Below are positions 19,001 to 27,476 of a stretch of 64,000 nucleotides of DNA, in pieces. Position numbers and translations under genes: made by a program. Every line of letters starts with the position of its first letter. The first letter of the stretch is position 1. Under the pieces are notes generated by a model that saw nothing but the letters and a program-made list of their open reading frames with translations, was not told the DNA's origin and searched no databases. The stretch is taken from contig NZ_CP108352.1 in NCBI RefSeq assembly GCF_036237275.1, forward strand, positions 6,386,001 through 6,450,000. The letters are read 5' to 3'. The stretch is from Streptomyces sp. NBC_01353. Lineage in GTDB: Bacteria > Actinomycetota > Actinomycetes > Streptomycetales > Streptomycetaceae.

Positions 19001-19810
19001 GTGAGTGTGCTCGACGAGATCATCGAAGGCGTGCGCGCCGACCTCGCAGAGCGGCAGGCGCGGGTCTCCCTCGACGAGCTCAAGGAGCGCGCCGCCAAGG
19101 CGCCGCAGGCCAAGGACGGCGTCGCCGCACTGCGCGGCGAGGGCGTCACGGTGATCTGCGAGGTCAAGCGCTCCAGCCCGTCCAAGGGCGCACTCGCCGC
19201 CATCGCCGACCCGGCCGGCCTCGCCGCCGACTACGAGGCGGGCGGCGCCGCCGTCATCTCCGTCCTCACGGAGGAGCGCCGCTTCGGCGGCTCGCTGGCC
19301 GACCTGGAGGCCGTCCGGGCCCGGGTCGACATCCCGGTCCTGCGCAAGGACTTCATCGTCACGGCGTACCAGCTGTGGGAGGCCCGGGCCTACGGCGCCG
19401 ACCTCGCGCTCCTGATCGTCGCGGCCCTCGAGCAGGAGGCCCTGGTCTCCCTCATCGAGCGCGCCGAGTCCATCGGCCTCACGCCGCTGGTCGAGGTCCA
19501 CGACGAGGACGAGGCCGAGCGGGCGGTCGACGCCGGCGCCCGGATCATCGGCGTCAACGCCCGGAACCTGAAGACCCTCAAGGTGGACCGCACGACCTTC
19601 GAGCGGGTCGCCCCGGAGATCCCGTCCGGCATCGTCAAGGTCGCCGAATCCGGCGTCCGCGGGCCGCACGACCTCATCGCGTACGCCAACGCGGGCGCCG
19701 ACGCGGTCCTGGTCGGCGAGTCCCTCGTGACCGGCCGCGACCCGAAGGCCGCCGTCGCCGACCTCGTCGCCGCCGGTGCCCACCCCGCCCTCCGCCACGG
19801 GCGGAGCTGA
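19001..19810 (+). CDS. trpC: Indole-3-glycerol phosphate synthase
   Basis: A 269-residue (beta/alpha)8-barrel converting CdRP to indole-3-glycerol phosphate. The N-terminal [13 protein letters not shown] helix, the catalytic [39 protein letters not shown] and AESGV motifs are all present. GTG 19001 is preferred: GGAAGGGGG lies 10 bp upstream and the family start is VSVLDEI. An in-frame extension upstream contains no Trp codons, so it is not a classical attenuator peptide. Confidence 0.96.
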   Translation: MSVLDEIIEGVRADLAERQARVSLDELKERAAKAPQAKDGVAALRGEGVTVICEVKRSSPSKGALAAIADPAGLAADYEAGGAAVISVLTEERRFGGSLADLEAVRARVDIPVLRKDFIVTAYQLWEARAYGADLALLIVAALEQEALVSLIERAESIGLTPLVEVHDEDEAERAVDAGARIIGVNARNLKTLKVDRTTFERVAPEIPSGIVKVAESGVRGPHDLIAYANAGADAVLVGESLVTGRDPKAAVADLVAAGAHPALRHGRS

Positions 19811-19919
19811 CCCCGCCTTGACTCCGCGCCGCGCCACGTCGACCGTCCCGGGCCACGCCGCCCGGGGCGCCGTCGGCGTGCCCGCGGTGACGGTCACCGA
19901 GCCGGCCGCCGGACGTGCG

Positions 19920-20123
19920 ATGCGCACCCGGCTCCGTACCGCCGCAGCTCCCGCGCACGCCCCGCTGGCCCGGGGCTGCCGGCCGCGCGGCTGCCGGGCG
20001 CCCGCCCGGCGCGTCCACGGCCGTCGCGTGCGGTACGTGATCGGCAGCGAGCCCGGCCAGGTCAACGGGATGCGATGGCGCCGGCGCCCTGCGCGCACCT
20101 TCACGACGACCGCCGCTGCCTGA
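19920..20123 (+). CDS. trpM: Small basic protein TrpM (tryptophan biosynthesis modulator)
   Basis: A 67-residue, very arginine-rich frame between trpC and trpB. Its core LARGCRPRGCRAPARRVHG and the following VRYVIGSEPGQVNGMRWRRRP are the kind of sequence carried by streptomycete trpM (old name trpX) at this position. In S. coelicolor that product is reported to modulate tryptophan synthesis and differentiation. ATG 19920 is chosen. An in-frame GTG at 19887 would add 11 residues. Third-position GC is high, supporting coding. The start and identity rest on position and composition. Confidence 0.7.
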   Translation: MRTRLRTAAAPAHAPLARGCRPRGCRAPARRVHGRRVRYVIGSEPGQVNGMRWRRRPARTFTTTAAA

Positions 20124-20426
20124 CGGCTGCCCCCGAACGGAACGGCGCCCTGGCGGGCGCGTTCCGCCCCTGCGCCTGCCCTCCGCCCCGTGACCGCTCC
20201 GCCCTCGTGGGCGCCGGGCACCGGGAGCCTGGGCCCGGCAGGGGTGCCGTCCCGTGTGCCCACCCTCCCCCAGACTTCGTCCGGGGGGACCCCCACCGCC
20301 CAGCGGGACGATTGCCCACACGGGGGAGACGACGGCGACGGCGTTGCCGTACGTGAGGGAGTCGCGCGCATAACGTGACCATCATCAGCACGTCATCGGG
20401 GCACCCGCCCCGCGAGGAGCAACCGC
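20124..20426 (+). other. trpM-trpB intergenic region (303 bp)
   Basis: Non-coding leader of trpB. It carries a full copy of the dispersed palindromic element at 20251-20324, whose ends pair (CCCGTGTG with CACACGGG). No other coding frame with family resemblance was found. Confidence 0.55.
20251..20324. repeat. Dispersed palindromic element, copy b (full)
   Basis: The outer stem CCCGTGTG/CACACGGG encloses the core CTCCCCCAGACTTCGTCC, GGGGGG, ACCCCCACC and the shared inner segment GACGATTGCCCACA. It aligns end to end with copy c (31275-31346), where the outer stem is GGCTGTG/CACAGCC. Confidence 0.65.
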
Positions 20427-21722
20427 ATGTCCAGCGAGTTCTTCATTCCGGACCCCGAGGGTCGGATTCCCACCACCGAGGGTTACTTCGGTGCCTACGG
20501 CGGCAAGTTCATCCCCGAGGCGCTCGTCGCCGCCGTGGACGAGGTCGCCGTCGAGTACGACAAGGCCAAGACCGACCCCGAGTTCGCCCGCGAGCTCAAC
20601 GACCTCATGGTCAACTACACCGGCCGCCCGAGCGCCCTCACCGAGGTCCACCGGTTCGCCGAGCACGCCGGCGGAGCCCGGGTCTTCCTCAAGCGCGAGG
20701 ACCTCAACCACACCGGCTCGCACAAGATCAACAACGTGCTCGGTCAGGCTCTGCTCACCAAGCGCATGGGCAAGACCCGCGTGATCGCGGAGACCGGAGC
20801 CGGTCAGCACGGCGTCGCCACCGCCACCGCATGCGCCCTCTTCGGGCTCGAGTGCACCATCTACATGGGCGAGATCGACACCCAGCGCCAGGCGCTGAAC
20901 GTCGCCCGGATGCGCATGCTCGGCGCCGAGGTCGTCCCGGTGAAGTCCGGCAGCCGCACCCTGAAGGACGCCATCAACGAGGCGTTCCGCGACTGGGTCG
21001 CCAACGTCGACCGGACCCACTACCTGTTCGGGACCGTCGCAGGACCGCACCCGTTCCCCGCCATGGTCCGCGACTTCCACCGCGTCATCGGCGTCGAGGC
21101 CCGCCGCCAGATCCTGGAGCGCGCCGGCCGCCTCCCCGACGCGGCGATCGCCTGCGTCGGCGGCGGATCCAACGCCATCGGCCTCTTCCACGCCTTCCTC
21201 CCCGACGCCGACGTCCGCCTCATCGGCTGCGAGCCGGCCGGGCACGGCGTCGAAACGGGCGAGCACGCGGCCACCCTGACCGCCGGCGAGCCCGGCATCC
21301 TGCACGGCTCGCGGTCGTACGTCCTCCAGGACGACGAGGGCCAGATCACCGAGCCGTACTCCATCTCGGCCGGCCTGGACTACCCGGGCATCGGCCCGGA
21401 GCACGCGTACCTCAAGGACAGCGGCCGCGGCGAGTACCGCGCCGTCACCGACGACGCGGCCATGCAGGCCCTACGGCTGCTCTCCCGTACCGAGGGCATC
21501 ATCCCGGCCATCGAGTCTGCCCACGCCCTCGCGGGCGCGCTGGAGGTCGGCAAGGAGCTGGGCCCCGAGGGGCTGCTCGTCGTCAACCTCTCCGGGCGCG
21601 GCGACAAGGACATGGACACGGCCGCCCGCTACTTCGGGCTGTACGACACCGACGCGGCCCCCGTCGAGGCCGACGCCGCCGCCGAGGACGGCGCGGGCGA
21701 GATCCGGAGGGACACCAAGTGA
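20427..21722 (+). CDS. trpB: Tryptophan synthase beta chain
   Basis: A 431-residue PLP enzyme condensing indole with serine. The PLP lysine is in [11 protein letters not shown]. Other family motifs are [13 protein letters not shown], the phosphate-binding [22 protein letters not shown], and [11 protein letters not shown] near the end. The ATG is preceded by GAGGAG. The C-terminus has an acidic, alanine-rich tail beyond the usual end. It overlaps trpA by GTGA (21719-21722), consistent with the alpha2beta2 complex. Confidence 0.97.
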   Translation: MSSEFFIPDPEGRIPTTEGYFGAYGGKFIPEALVAAVDEVAVEYDKAKTDPEFARELNDLMVNYTGRPSALTEVHRFAEHAGGARVFLKREDLNHTGSHKINNVLGQALLTKRMGKTRVIAETGAGQHGVATATACALFGLECTIYMGEIDTQRQALNVARMRMLGAEVVPVKSGSRTLKDAINEAFRDWVANVDRTHYLFGTVAGPHPFPAMVRDFHRVIGVEARRQILERAGRLPDAAIACVGGGSNAIGLFHAFLPDADVRLIGCEPAGHGVETGEHAATLTAGEPGILHGSRSYVLQDDEGQITEPYSISAGLDYPGIGPEHAYLKDSGRGEYRAVTDDAAMQALRLLSRTEGIIPAIESAHALAGALEVGKELGPEGLLVVNLSGRGDKDMDTAARYFGLYDTDAAPVEADAAAEDGAGEIRRDTK

Positions 21723-22534
21723 GCGGGAACATTCAGCTGCTCAGCGACACCCTGGCCAAGGCCAAGGCCGAGAACCGCGCGGCTCTCATCGCCTACCTCC
21801 CGGCCGGATTCCCGACCGTGGACGGCGGCATCGAGGCGATCAAGGCCGTCTTCGACGGCGGCGCCGACATCGTCGAGGTCGGGCTCCCGCACAGCGACCC
21901 GGTCCTGGACGGCCCCGTCATCCAGACGGCCGACGACATCGCCCTGCGCGGCGGCGTCCGGATCGCCGACGTCATGCGCACGGTGCGCGAAGCCTTCGCC
22001 GCCACCGGGAAGCCGGTGCTGGTCATGACGTACTGGAACCCGATCGACCGCTACGGCGTCGAGCGGTTCACCGAGGAGCTGGCCGCGGCCGGCGGCGCGG
22101 GCTGCATCCTGCCCGACCTTCCGGTCCAGGAGTCCGCGACCTGGCGCGAGCACGCCGAGAAGCACGGTCTCGCCACCGTCTTCGTCGTCGCGCCGAGCAG
22201 CAAGGACGCGCGGCTCGCCACCATCACGGCAGCCGGCTCCGGCTTCGTCTACGCCGCCTCGCTGATGGGCGTCACCGGCACCCGCGAGTCGGTCGGTGCC
22301 GAGGCCGCCGATCTCGTCCGCCGCACCCGCGCCACCTCCGACCTCCCCGTCTGCGTCGGACTCGGCGTCTCCAACGCCGAGCAGGCCAAGGAGGTCGCGG
22401 CCTTCGCCGACGGCGTCATCGTCGGCTCCGCGTTCGTCAAGCGGATGCTCGACGCCGACGACGAGGCGGCCGGGCTCGCCGCCGTAAGGGAACTGGCGGG
22501 CGAACTCGCCGAGGGCGTGCGGCGCGTTTCGTAA
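21719..22534 (+). CDS. trpA: Tryptophan synthase alpha chain
   Basis: A 271-residue (beta/alpha)8-barrel cleaving indole-3-glycerol phosphate to indole and G3P. The catalytic Glu and Asp are in [35 protein letters not shown] and VGLGVSN follow in order. The LPHSDP variant of the usual IPFSDP is typical of streptomycetes. The GTG start lies inside the trpB stop. A strong palindromic terminator follows. Confidence 0.97.
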   Translation: MSGNIQLLSDTLAKAKAENRAALIAYLPAGFPTVDGGIEAIKAVFDGGADIVEVGLPHSDPVLDGPVIQTADDIALRGGVRIADVMRTVREAFAATGKPVLVMTYWNPIDRYGVERFTEELAAAGGAGCILPDLPVQESATWREHAEKHGLATVFVVAPSSKDARLATITAAGSGFVYAASLMGVTGTRESVGAEAADLVRRTRATSDLPVCVGLGVSNAEQAKEVAAFADGVIVGSAFVKRMLDADDEAAGLAAVRELAGELAEGVRRVS

Positions 22535-22554
22535 CCCGAATGGGTGGATCTGTG

Positions 22555-22584
22555 ACCGGGGAGGCGCGTACGCGCCTCCCCGGT
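22555..22584 (+). terminator. Palindromic terminator after trpA
   Basis: A fully self-complementary 30-nt stretch (arm ACCGGGGAGGCGCGT) followed by TCGTTG, 20 bp after the trpA stop. Confidence 0.85.
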
Positions 22585-22598
22585 TCGTTGCTGAGGGC

Positions 22599-23417
22599 GT
22601 GAGCCAGAAGAACAGTGACGGGAAAGGGAGCGCGCGGGAGCGCCTCCAGCAGCAGCGCGAGCGAGAGAAGGCCCGGGATAAGCAGCGGCGCGTCCTGATC
22701 GTGTCGGCCGCGGTCGTCGGCGTCCTCGGCCTGGCCGCGGTCGTCGGAGTGATCGCCGCCAACAGCGGGGACAAGGACAGCGGCTCGGACAAGGCGGGCC
22801 CGGTCGTGGCCCCGACGGGCGCGATCGAGGGCGACAAGCCGGCCGTCCCGACGGGGAAGTCGGACGCCCCGTCGACGCTGGCGATCTGGGAGGACTTCCG
22901 CTGCCCGGCCTGCGCGTCCTTCGAGAACGCCTTCCGGGACACCATCCACGAGCTCGAGGCCTCCGGCGCGCTCAAGACGGAGTACCACCTCGCCACCCTC
23001 ATCGACGGGAACATGGGCGGCAGCGGCTCCCTGCGCGCGGCGAACGCCGCCGCGTGCGCCCAGGACGCGGGAAAGTTCACCGCGTACCACGACGTGCTGT
23101 ACATCAACCAGCCGCCGGAGACCGACGACGCCTTCGGCAGCAACGACAAGCTGATCGAGCTCGCGGCGAAGGTGCCGGGGCTCGACACGCCGGCCTTCCG
23201 CAGCTGTGTCGAGGACGGCACGCACGACAGCTGGGTGGGGAAGTCGAACGACGCCTTCCGCAGCAGCGACTTCCGGGGCACACCCTCCGTGCTGCTCAAC
23301 GGAGAATCGATCTTCCCGAACAAGGGGGACGAACAGATCTCCCCGGAGAACCTGAAGAAGTGGGTCGCCGAGGCGAACAAGGGCAAGAAGCCGGGCACGG
23401 CCTCGCCCACGAGCTGA
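22599..23417 (+). CDS. Membrane-anchored DsbA-family thioredoxin-like protein
   Basis: A 272-residue protein: basic coiled-coil-like cytosolic start (1-31), one membrane helix (32-54), a flexible extracytoplasmic linker, then a DsbA-type thioredoxin fold with the redox motif CPAC at 102-105 and a cis-Pro loop in GTPSVLLNG. It should act as a thiol-disulfide oxidoreductase outside the membrane. The GTG start lies 15 bp after the trpA terminator stem. It is upstream of lgt, whose products are also exported. Confidence 0.9.
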   Translation: MSQKNSDGKGSARERLQQQREREKARDKQRRVLIVSAAVVGVLGLAAVVGVIAANSGDKDSGSDKAGPVVAPTGAIEGDKPAVPTGKSDAPSTLAIWEDFRCPACASFENAFRDTIHELEASGALKTEYHLATLIDGNMGGSGSLRAANAAACAQDAGKFTAYHDVLYINQPPETDDAFGSNDKLIELAAKVPGLDTPAFRSCVEDGTHDSWVGKSNDAFRSSDFRGTPSVLLNGESIFPNKGDEQISPENLKKWVAEANKGKKPGTASPTS

Positions 23418-23512
23418 CACCCCCGGCGTTCCTCCTTCGGTGCCTTAGTTACGCAGACGTTGTCGGGTGGGCTGCCGCGTCACCCGCCCGGCAAGGTAGC
23501 GTCGGTTCTGCC

Positions 23513-24475
23513 ATGGACCTTGCCTACATTCCCAGCCCGTCGACCGGAGTCCTGAACCTCGGACCGGTTCCGCTGCGCGGCTATGCCTTCTGCATCATCA
23601 TCGGTGTCTTCGTCGCCGTCTGGTACGGCAACAAGCGCTGGATCGCCCGGGGCGGCAAAGCCGGCACCGTGGCCGACATCGCCGTCTGGGCGGTGCCTTT
23701 CGGCCTCGTCGGCGGCCGGCTCTACCACGTGATCACCGACTACCAGCTGTACTTCAGCGAGGGTGAGAACTGGGTCGACGCCTTCAAGATCTGGGAGGGC
23801 GGCCTCGGCATCTGGGGCGCCATCGCGCTCGGCGCGGTGGGCGCCTGGATCGGCTGCCGCCGGCGCGGCATCCCGCTGCCGGCGTACGCGGACGCCATCG
23901 CGCCCGGTATCGCCTTCGCCCAGGCCATCGGCCGCTGGGGCAACTGGTTCAACCAGGAGCTGTACGGCAAGCCGACCACCCTTCCGTGGGGTCTGGAGAT
24001 CTCCGCCGGCGCGAACCGTGAGGAAGGGATCTACCACCCGACCTTCCTGTACGAGTCGCTGTGGTGCATCGGTGTCGCGCTCCTGGTCATCTGGGCCGAC
24101 CGCCGCTTCAAGATGGGCCACGGCCGGGCTTTCGCGCTGTACGTCGCCGCGTACTGCACGGGCCGGGCGTGGATCGAGTACATGCGGGTCGACGAGGCGC
24201 ACCACGTCCTCGGCCTGCGGCTGAACGTCTGGACGGCGATCGTCGTCTTCGTCCTGGCCGTCGCCTACATCGTGATCTCGTCGCGGGTCCGCCCGGGACG
24301 GGAGGAGATCGTGGAGCCGGATCGGGACAAGCCCGCGGTCGAGAAGGGCGCGACCGACAAGGACGGTGAGGGCTCCGAGGCCGACGCCTCCGTGGAGGAG
24401 CCCGAGGACGCGCCGGGGACCCTCAGCGAGGAGTCGACCGACGAGCCGGCCGGGAACGGCGCGGGCAAGGGCTGA
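23513..24475 (+). CDS. lgt: Prolipoprotein diacylglyceryl transferase
   Basis: A 320-residue integral membrane enzyme attaching diacylglycerol to the lipobox Cys of prolipoproteins. Seven membrane helices are expected. The Lgt signature IGRWGNWFNQELYG, GGRLYHVITD and HPTFLYESLW are present, with YVAAYCTGRAWIEYMR near helix 6. Residues 270-320 are an acidic cytosolic tail characteristic of streptomycete Lgt. ATG 23513 is chosen because PSPSTGVLNLGPVPLRGYA directly follows. Convergent with the lyase operon. Confidence 0.96.
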   Translation: MDLAYIPSPSTGVLNLGPVPLRGYAFCIIIGVFVAVWYGNKRWIARGGKAGTVADIAVWAVPFGLVGGRLYHVITDYQLYFSEGENWVDAFKIWEGGLGIWGAIALGAVGAWIGCRRRGIPLPAYADAIAPGIAFAQAIGRWGNWFNQELYGKPTTLPWGLEISAGANREEGIYHPTFLYESLWCIGVALLVIWADRRFKMGHGRAFALYVAAYCTGRAWIEYMRVDEAHHVLGLRLNVWTAIVVFVLAVAYIVISSRVRPGREEIVEPDRDKPAVEKGATDKDGEGSEADASVEEPEDAPGTLSEESTDEPAGNGAGKG

Positions 24476-24499
24476 CCGACCCGTCGGCATCGCATGCGT

Positions 24500-24536
24500 G
24501 GGGCCGCCCCGGACCGAGAAGGTCCGGGGCGGCCCC
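24500..24536. terminator. Bidirectional terminator between convergent operons
   Basis: A perfect 16-bp stem (GGGGCCGCCCCGGACC) with loop GAGAA, placed between lgt (+) and the CitE-like gene (-). Confidence 0.85.
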
Positions 24537-24556
24537 ATGTCGTGCCGTACCGCCCC

Positions 24557-25360
24557 TCAGGCCCTTGCCGCCAGGGTCAGGATGCGACGGGCGCCCTCCA
24601 CGACCGCCGCGTCGATGAAGCGGCCGTCCGGGAGGGCGAGGGCACCCTCCGTCGTCTCCGCGGCCTTGACGACCTCCTCGGCCGCGGCGACCTCGTCGGG
24701 GTTCGGGAGGTACGCCTGCTCGATGACCGGGAGCTGGCGGGGGTGGATCGCCGCCCGGCCCATGAAGCCCAGGGCGCGGCCCCGCGCACAGCTCGCCGCC
24801 AGGCTGTCCAGGTCGCGGATGTCGGGGTGGACCGACTGGGCCGGGGGCGGGAGGGCCGCCGCGCGGGCGGCGACCACGAGACGGCTGCGCGGCCAGTCCA
24901 GTCCGCATTCGTCCCGCACTCCCAGATCGGCGCGGAGATCCGCCTCCCCGAGGGCGATGCCGTGGACGGCGGGGTCGGCCGACGCGATGGCATAGGCGTG
25001 CTCGAGCGCCAGGGCGTTCTCCAGGAGCGGGAAGAGCGGGATGCCGGGGACCGCTCCGGCGATCCGGTGGATGTCAGTGGCGTGTGTCACCTTGGGAACA
25101 CGGAAGCCGCTGAGCCCGGGGAGGGGCGCCAGAGGGGGGATGTCGTGTGGTGCGTGGATGCGGACATGGACCGGAACGGGGTGCGGGTCCGTCAGCAGGT
25201 CGACGGTGGCGGCCAGGGCGTACGCCTTGCGCTCCGGCGCCACCGCGTCCTCCAGATCGACGATCACCACGTCCGCGCCGGAGACCAGGGCCTTCTGGAC
25301 GACGGCGGGGCGGTCCCCGGGGGCGTACAGCCAGGTGAGGGGGAAGGGCGTACCGCTCAT
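24557..25360 (-). CDS. HpcH/HpaI aldolase / CitE-like CoA ester lyase
   Basis: A 267-residue barrel protein of the citrate lyase beta/malyl-CoA lyase family. The start LYAPGDRPAVVQKAL and VIVDLEDAVAPERK carry the substrate and Mg-binding acidic residues. The second half has GEADLRADLG and GFMGRAAIHPRQL. It probably cleaves or hydrolyses a 3-hydroxyacyl-CoA such as malyl- or citramalyl-CoA; the exact substrate is unknown. It is the last gene of a seven-gene operon and overlaps the CoA-transferase gene by ATGA at 25357-25360, suggesting the transferase supplies its CoA-thioester substrate. Confidence 0.9.
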   Translation of the reverse strand: MSGTPFPLTWLYAPGDRPAVVQKALVSGADVVIVDLEDAVAPERKAYALAATVDLLTDPHPVPVHVRIHAPHDIPPLAPLPGLSGFRVPKVTHATDIHRIAGAVPGIPLFPLLENALALEHAYAIASADPAVHGIALGEADLRADLGVRDECGLDWPRSRLVVAARAAALPPPAQSVHPDIRDLDSLAASCARGRALGFMGRAAIHPRQLPVIEQAYLPNPDEVAAAEEVVKAAETTEGALALPDGRFIDAAVVEGARRILTLAARA

Positions 25361-26559
25361 ACGGCTCCTTCGCTTCGCAGGGCGCCGATCTCGGCCGGGG
25401 AGAGACCGACCTCGGCGAGGACCTCGGCCGTGTCCGCGCCGTGCGGCCGGCCGGCCCAGCGGATCCCGCCGGGCGTCTCGGAGAGCCGGAAGAGGACGTT
25501 CTGCATACGGATCGGGCCCAGCTCGGGGTCCGGGACCTCGGTGACGGTGTCCAGCGCGCGGTACTGCGGATCGGCCATCACGTCCCGGATGTCGTAGACG
25601 GGCGCGATCGCGGCCTCCGCCTTCTCGAAGGCGGCCATGGCCTCGTCGCGGGTGTGGCGGGCGATCCAGGAGCCGACCGCGTCGTCGAGGACGTCCGCGT
25701 GGGCGGCCCGGCTCGCCCCGTCGGCGAACCAGTGCTCGTCGATCAGCTCGGGGCGGCCGACGAGCCGCATCACGCGTTCGGCGATCGACTGGGCGGAGGT
25801 GGAGACGGCGACCCAGGAGTCGTCGGCGGTGCGGTACGTGTTGCGCGGGGCGTTGTTGCGGGAGCGGTTGCCGGTGCGGGGCTGGACGTAGCCGAGTTGG
25901 TCGTACCAGAGGGGGTGGGGTCCGATGACGGAGAGCATCGGTTCGATGATCGCCATGTCGACGACCTGGCCGCGGCCGGTCGTGGTCCTTGCGGTGAGCG
26001 CGGTCATCACCGCGTACGCCGTCGCCAGGGCGGCGATCGAGTCGGCCAGACCGAAGGGGGGAAGGGTGGGCGGGCCGTCCGGCTCGCCGGTGATCGAGGC
26101 GAAGCCGCTCATCGCCTCGGCGAGGGTGCCGAAGCCGGGACGGTGGGAGTACGGGCCGAACTGGCCGAAGCCGGTGACCCGGGCCAGGACCAACTCCGGG
26201 TTGACGGTGGACAGTTCCTCCCATCCCAGACCCCAGCGTTCGAGGGTGCCGGGGCGGAAGTTCTCGACGATCACATCGGCGTCGGCGGCGAGCCGCAGGA
26301 GGGTGTCCCGGCCGCCGGGGGTGGAGAGATCGAGGGTGATGGTCCGCTTGTTGCGGCCGAGGACCTTCCACCACAGACCGACACCGCCCTTGGCCGGGCC
26401 GTGGCCACGGGAGGGGTCGGGCTTGCGGGGGTGCTCGATCTTGATGACGTCCGCGCCGAAGTCTCCGAGCATCATCGCCGCGAGAGGCCCGGCGAAGAGC
26501 GTGGCGAGATCGAGGACCCGCAGGCCCTGGAGAGGGGAAGGAGTGGCGGAGCGGGTCAT
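25357..26559 (-). CDS. CaiB/BaiF class III CoA-transferase
   Basis: A 400-residue family III CoA-transferase, full length. LQGLRVLDLATLFAGP, the WWKVLGRNKRT segment, ENFRPG and GRGQVVDMAI are diagnostic. The catalytic Asp that carries the acyl anhydride is expected at D173 in FGLADSIAAL. It moves CoA between acids with no ATP use. ATGA overlaps connect it to the ribokinase gene upstream and the CitE-like gene downstream. A transferase-lyase pair usually degrades a dicarboxylic acid, but no substrate is shown here. Confidence 0.92.
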   Translation of the reverse strand: MTRSATPSPLQGLRVLDLATLFAGPLAAMMLGDFGADVIKIEHPRKPDPSRGHGPAKGGVGLWWKVLGRNKRTITLDLSTPGGRDTLLRLAADADVIVENFRPGTLERWGLGWEELSTVNPELVLARVTGFGQFGPYSHRPGFGTLAEAMSGFASITGEPDGPPTLPPFGLADSIAALATAYAVMTALTARTTTGRGQVVDMAIIEPMLSVIGPHPLWYDQLGYVQPRTGNRSRNNAPRNTYRTADDSWVAVSTSAQSIAERVMRLVGRPELIDEHWFADGASRAAHADVLDDAVGSWIARHTRDEAMAAFEKAEAAIAPVYDIRDVMADPQYRALDTVTEVPDPELGPIRMQNVLFRLSETPGGIRWAGRPHGADTAEVLAEVGLSPAEIGALRSEGAV

Positions 26560-27476
26560 ACGGCGTCGACCTCCTGGCCGGTGAGAGAGCCGTCCGCCGC
26601 ATCGATCTCCGAGCGGTACGGCATCGACGACGAGGCGCCTTCGCGCTGGACGGAGAGCGCGGCGGCGGTCGAGGCCCAGGCCAGGGCCTCGCGCACCGCA
26701 CGGCCCTCGCCGAGGGCGACCGCGAGGGCGCCGACGAAGGTGTCCCCGGCGGCGGTCGTGTCCACGGCCCGGACACGGGGGGCGGGCACGGCGAAGGGTT
26801 CGCTGTCGCGGGCGGCGTGCAGGCTGCCGGCCGCGCCCAGGGTGATGACCACCTCGGGGACGAGGGTGAGCAGCGCGGCGGCGGCCGCGTGCGGATCCGC
26901 GATCCCGGTGAGCGCGGCGGCCTCGTGCTCGTTGGGGACCAACAGATCGGTGGCGGCGAGGAGTTCGGGGGGCAGCGGCTGGGCGGGGGCGGGGGTGAGG
27001 ACGGTACGGACGCCGAGCCGACGGGCTGTGGTGGCGCCCTCCGTCACGACGGAGAGGGGGAGTTCGAGCTGGAGGAGCAGCGCGTCAGCGGTGGCGATCA
27101 GCGCCTCGTCGCCGTGGTCGAGGGAGGTGAGGGTGCCGTTGGCGCCGGGGACGACGACGATCGCGTTGCCGCCCTCGTCGTCGACGACGATGTGCGCGGT
27201 GCCGGAGGGGCCCTCGGCGGTGCGCAGCAGGTCGGTGTCGACCCCGGACCCCTCCAGCGCGGCCCGGAGCCGTACACCGAAGTCGTCGGCACCGACCGCG
27301 CCGATCATCGACACATCGGCGCCGGCCCGGGCGGCGGCGACGGCCTGGTTGGCGCCCTTGCCGCCGGGGATCGTACGGAACTCCCGGCCGGTGACGGTCT
27401 CTCCGCGGGCGGGGGCCTTCGGGACGAAGGCGACGAGGTCCATGTTGGTGCTGCCGAGCACCACGATGCTGGTCAT
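26556..27476 (-). CDS. rbsK: Ribokinase (PfkB family)
   Basis: A 306-residue sugar kinase. The ribokinase-type substrate motifs GSTNMDLVAF and GGKGANQAVAAARAG lie at the N-terminus. The anion hole and catalytic Asp are in DTTAAGDTFVGAL near residue 240. It would phosphorylate ribose (or a related ribosyl product) to the 5-phosphate. It sits directly after four ADP-ribosylglycohydrolase-fold genes with ATGA overlap, which suggests it captures ribose freed by those enzymes. That link is inference. Confidence 0.92.
   Translation of the reverse strand: MTSIVVLGSTNMDLVAFVPKAPARGETVTGREFRTIPGGKGANQAVAAARAGADVSMIGAVGADDFGVRLRAALEGSGVDTDLLRTAEGPSGTAHIVVDDEGGNAIVVVPGANGTLTSLDHGDEALIATADALLLQLELPLSVVTEGATTARRLGVRTVLTPAPAQPLPPELLAATDLLVPNEHEAAALTGIADPHAAAAALLTLVPEVVITLGAAGSLHAARDSEPFAVPAPRVRAVDTTAAGDTFVGALAVALGEGRAVREALAWASTAAALSVQREGASSSMPYRSEIDAADGSLTGQEVDAV

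Noticed and set aside
25357-26559. Apparent loss of the catalytic Asp in the CaiB/BaiF protein (GFGTLAEAMSG region)
   Set aside because: That segment is not the nucleophile site. The expected Asp is found at D173 in FGLADSIAAL, so the enzyme looks intact.
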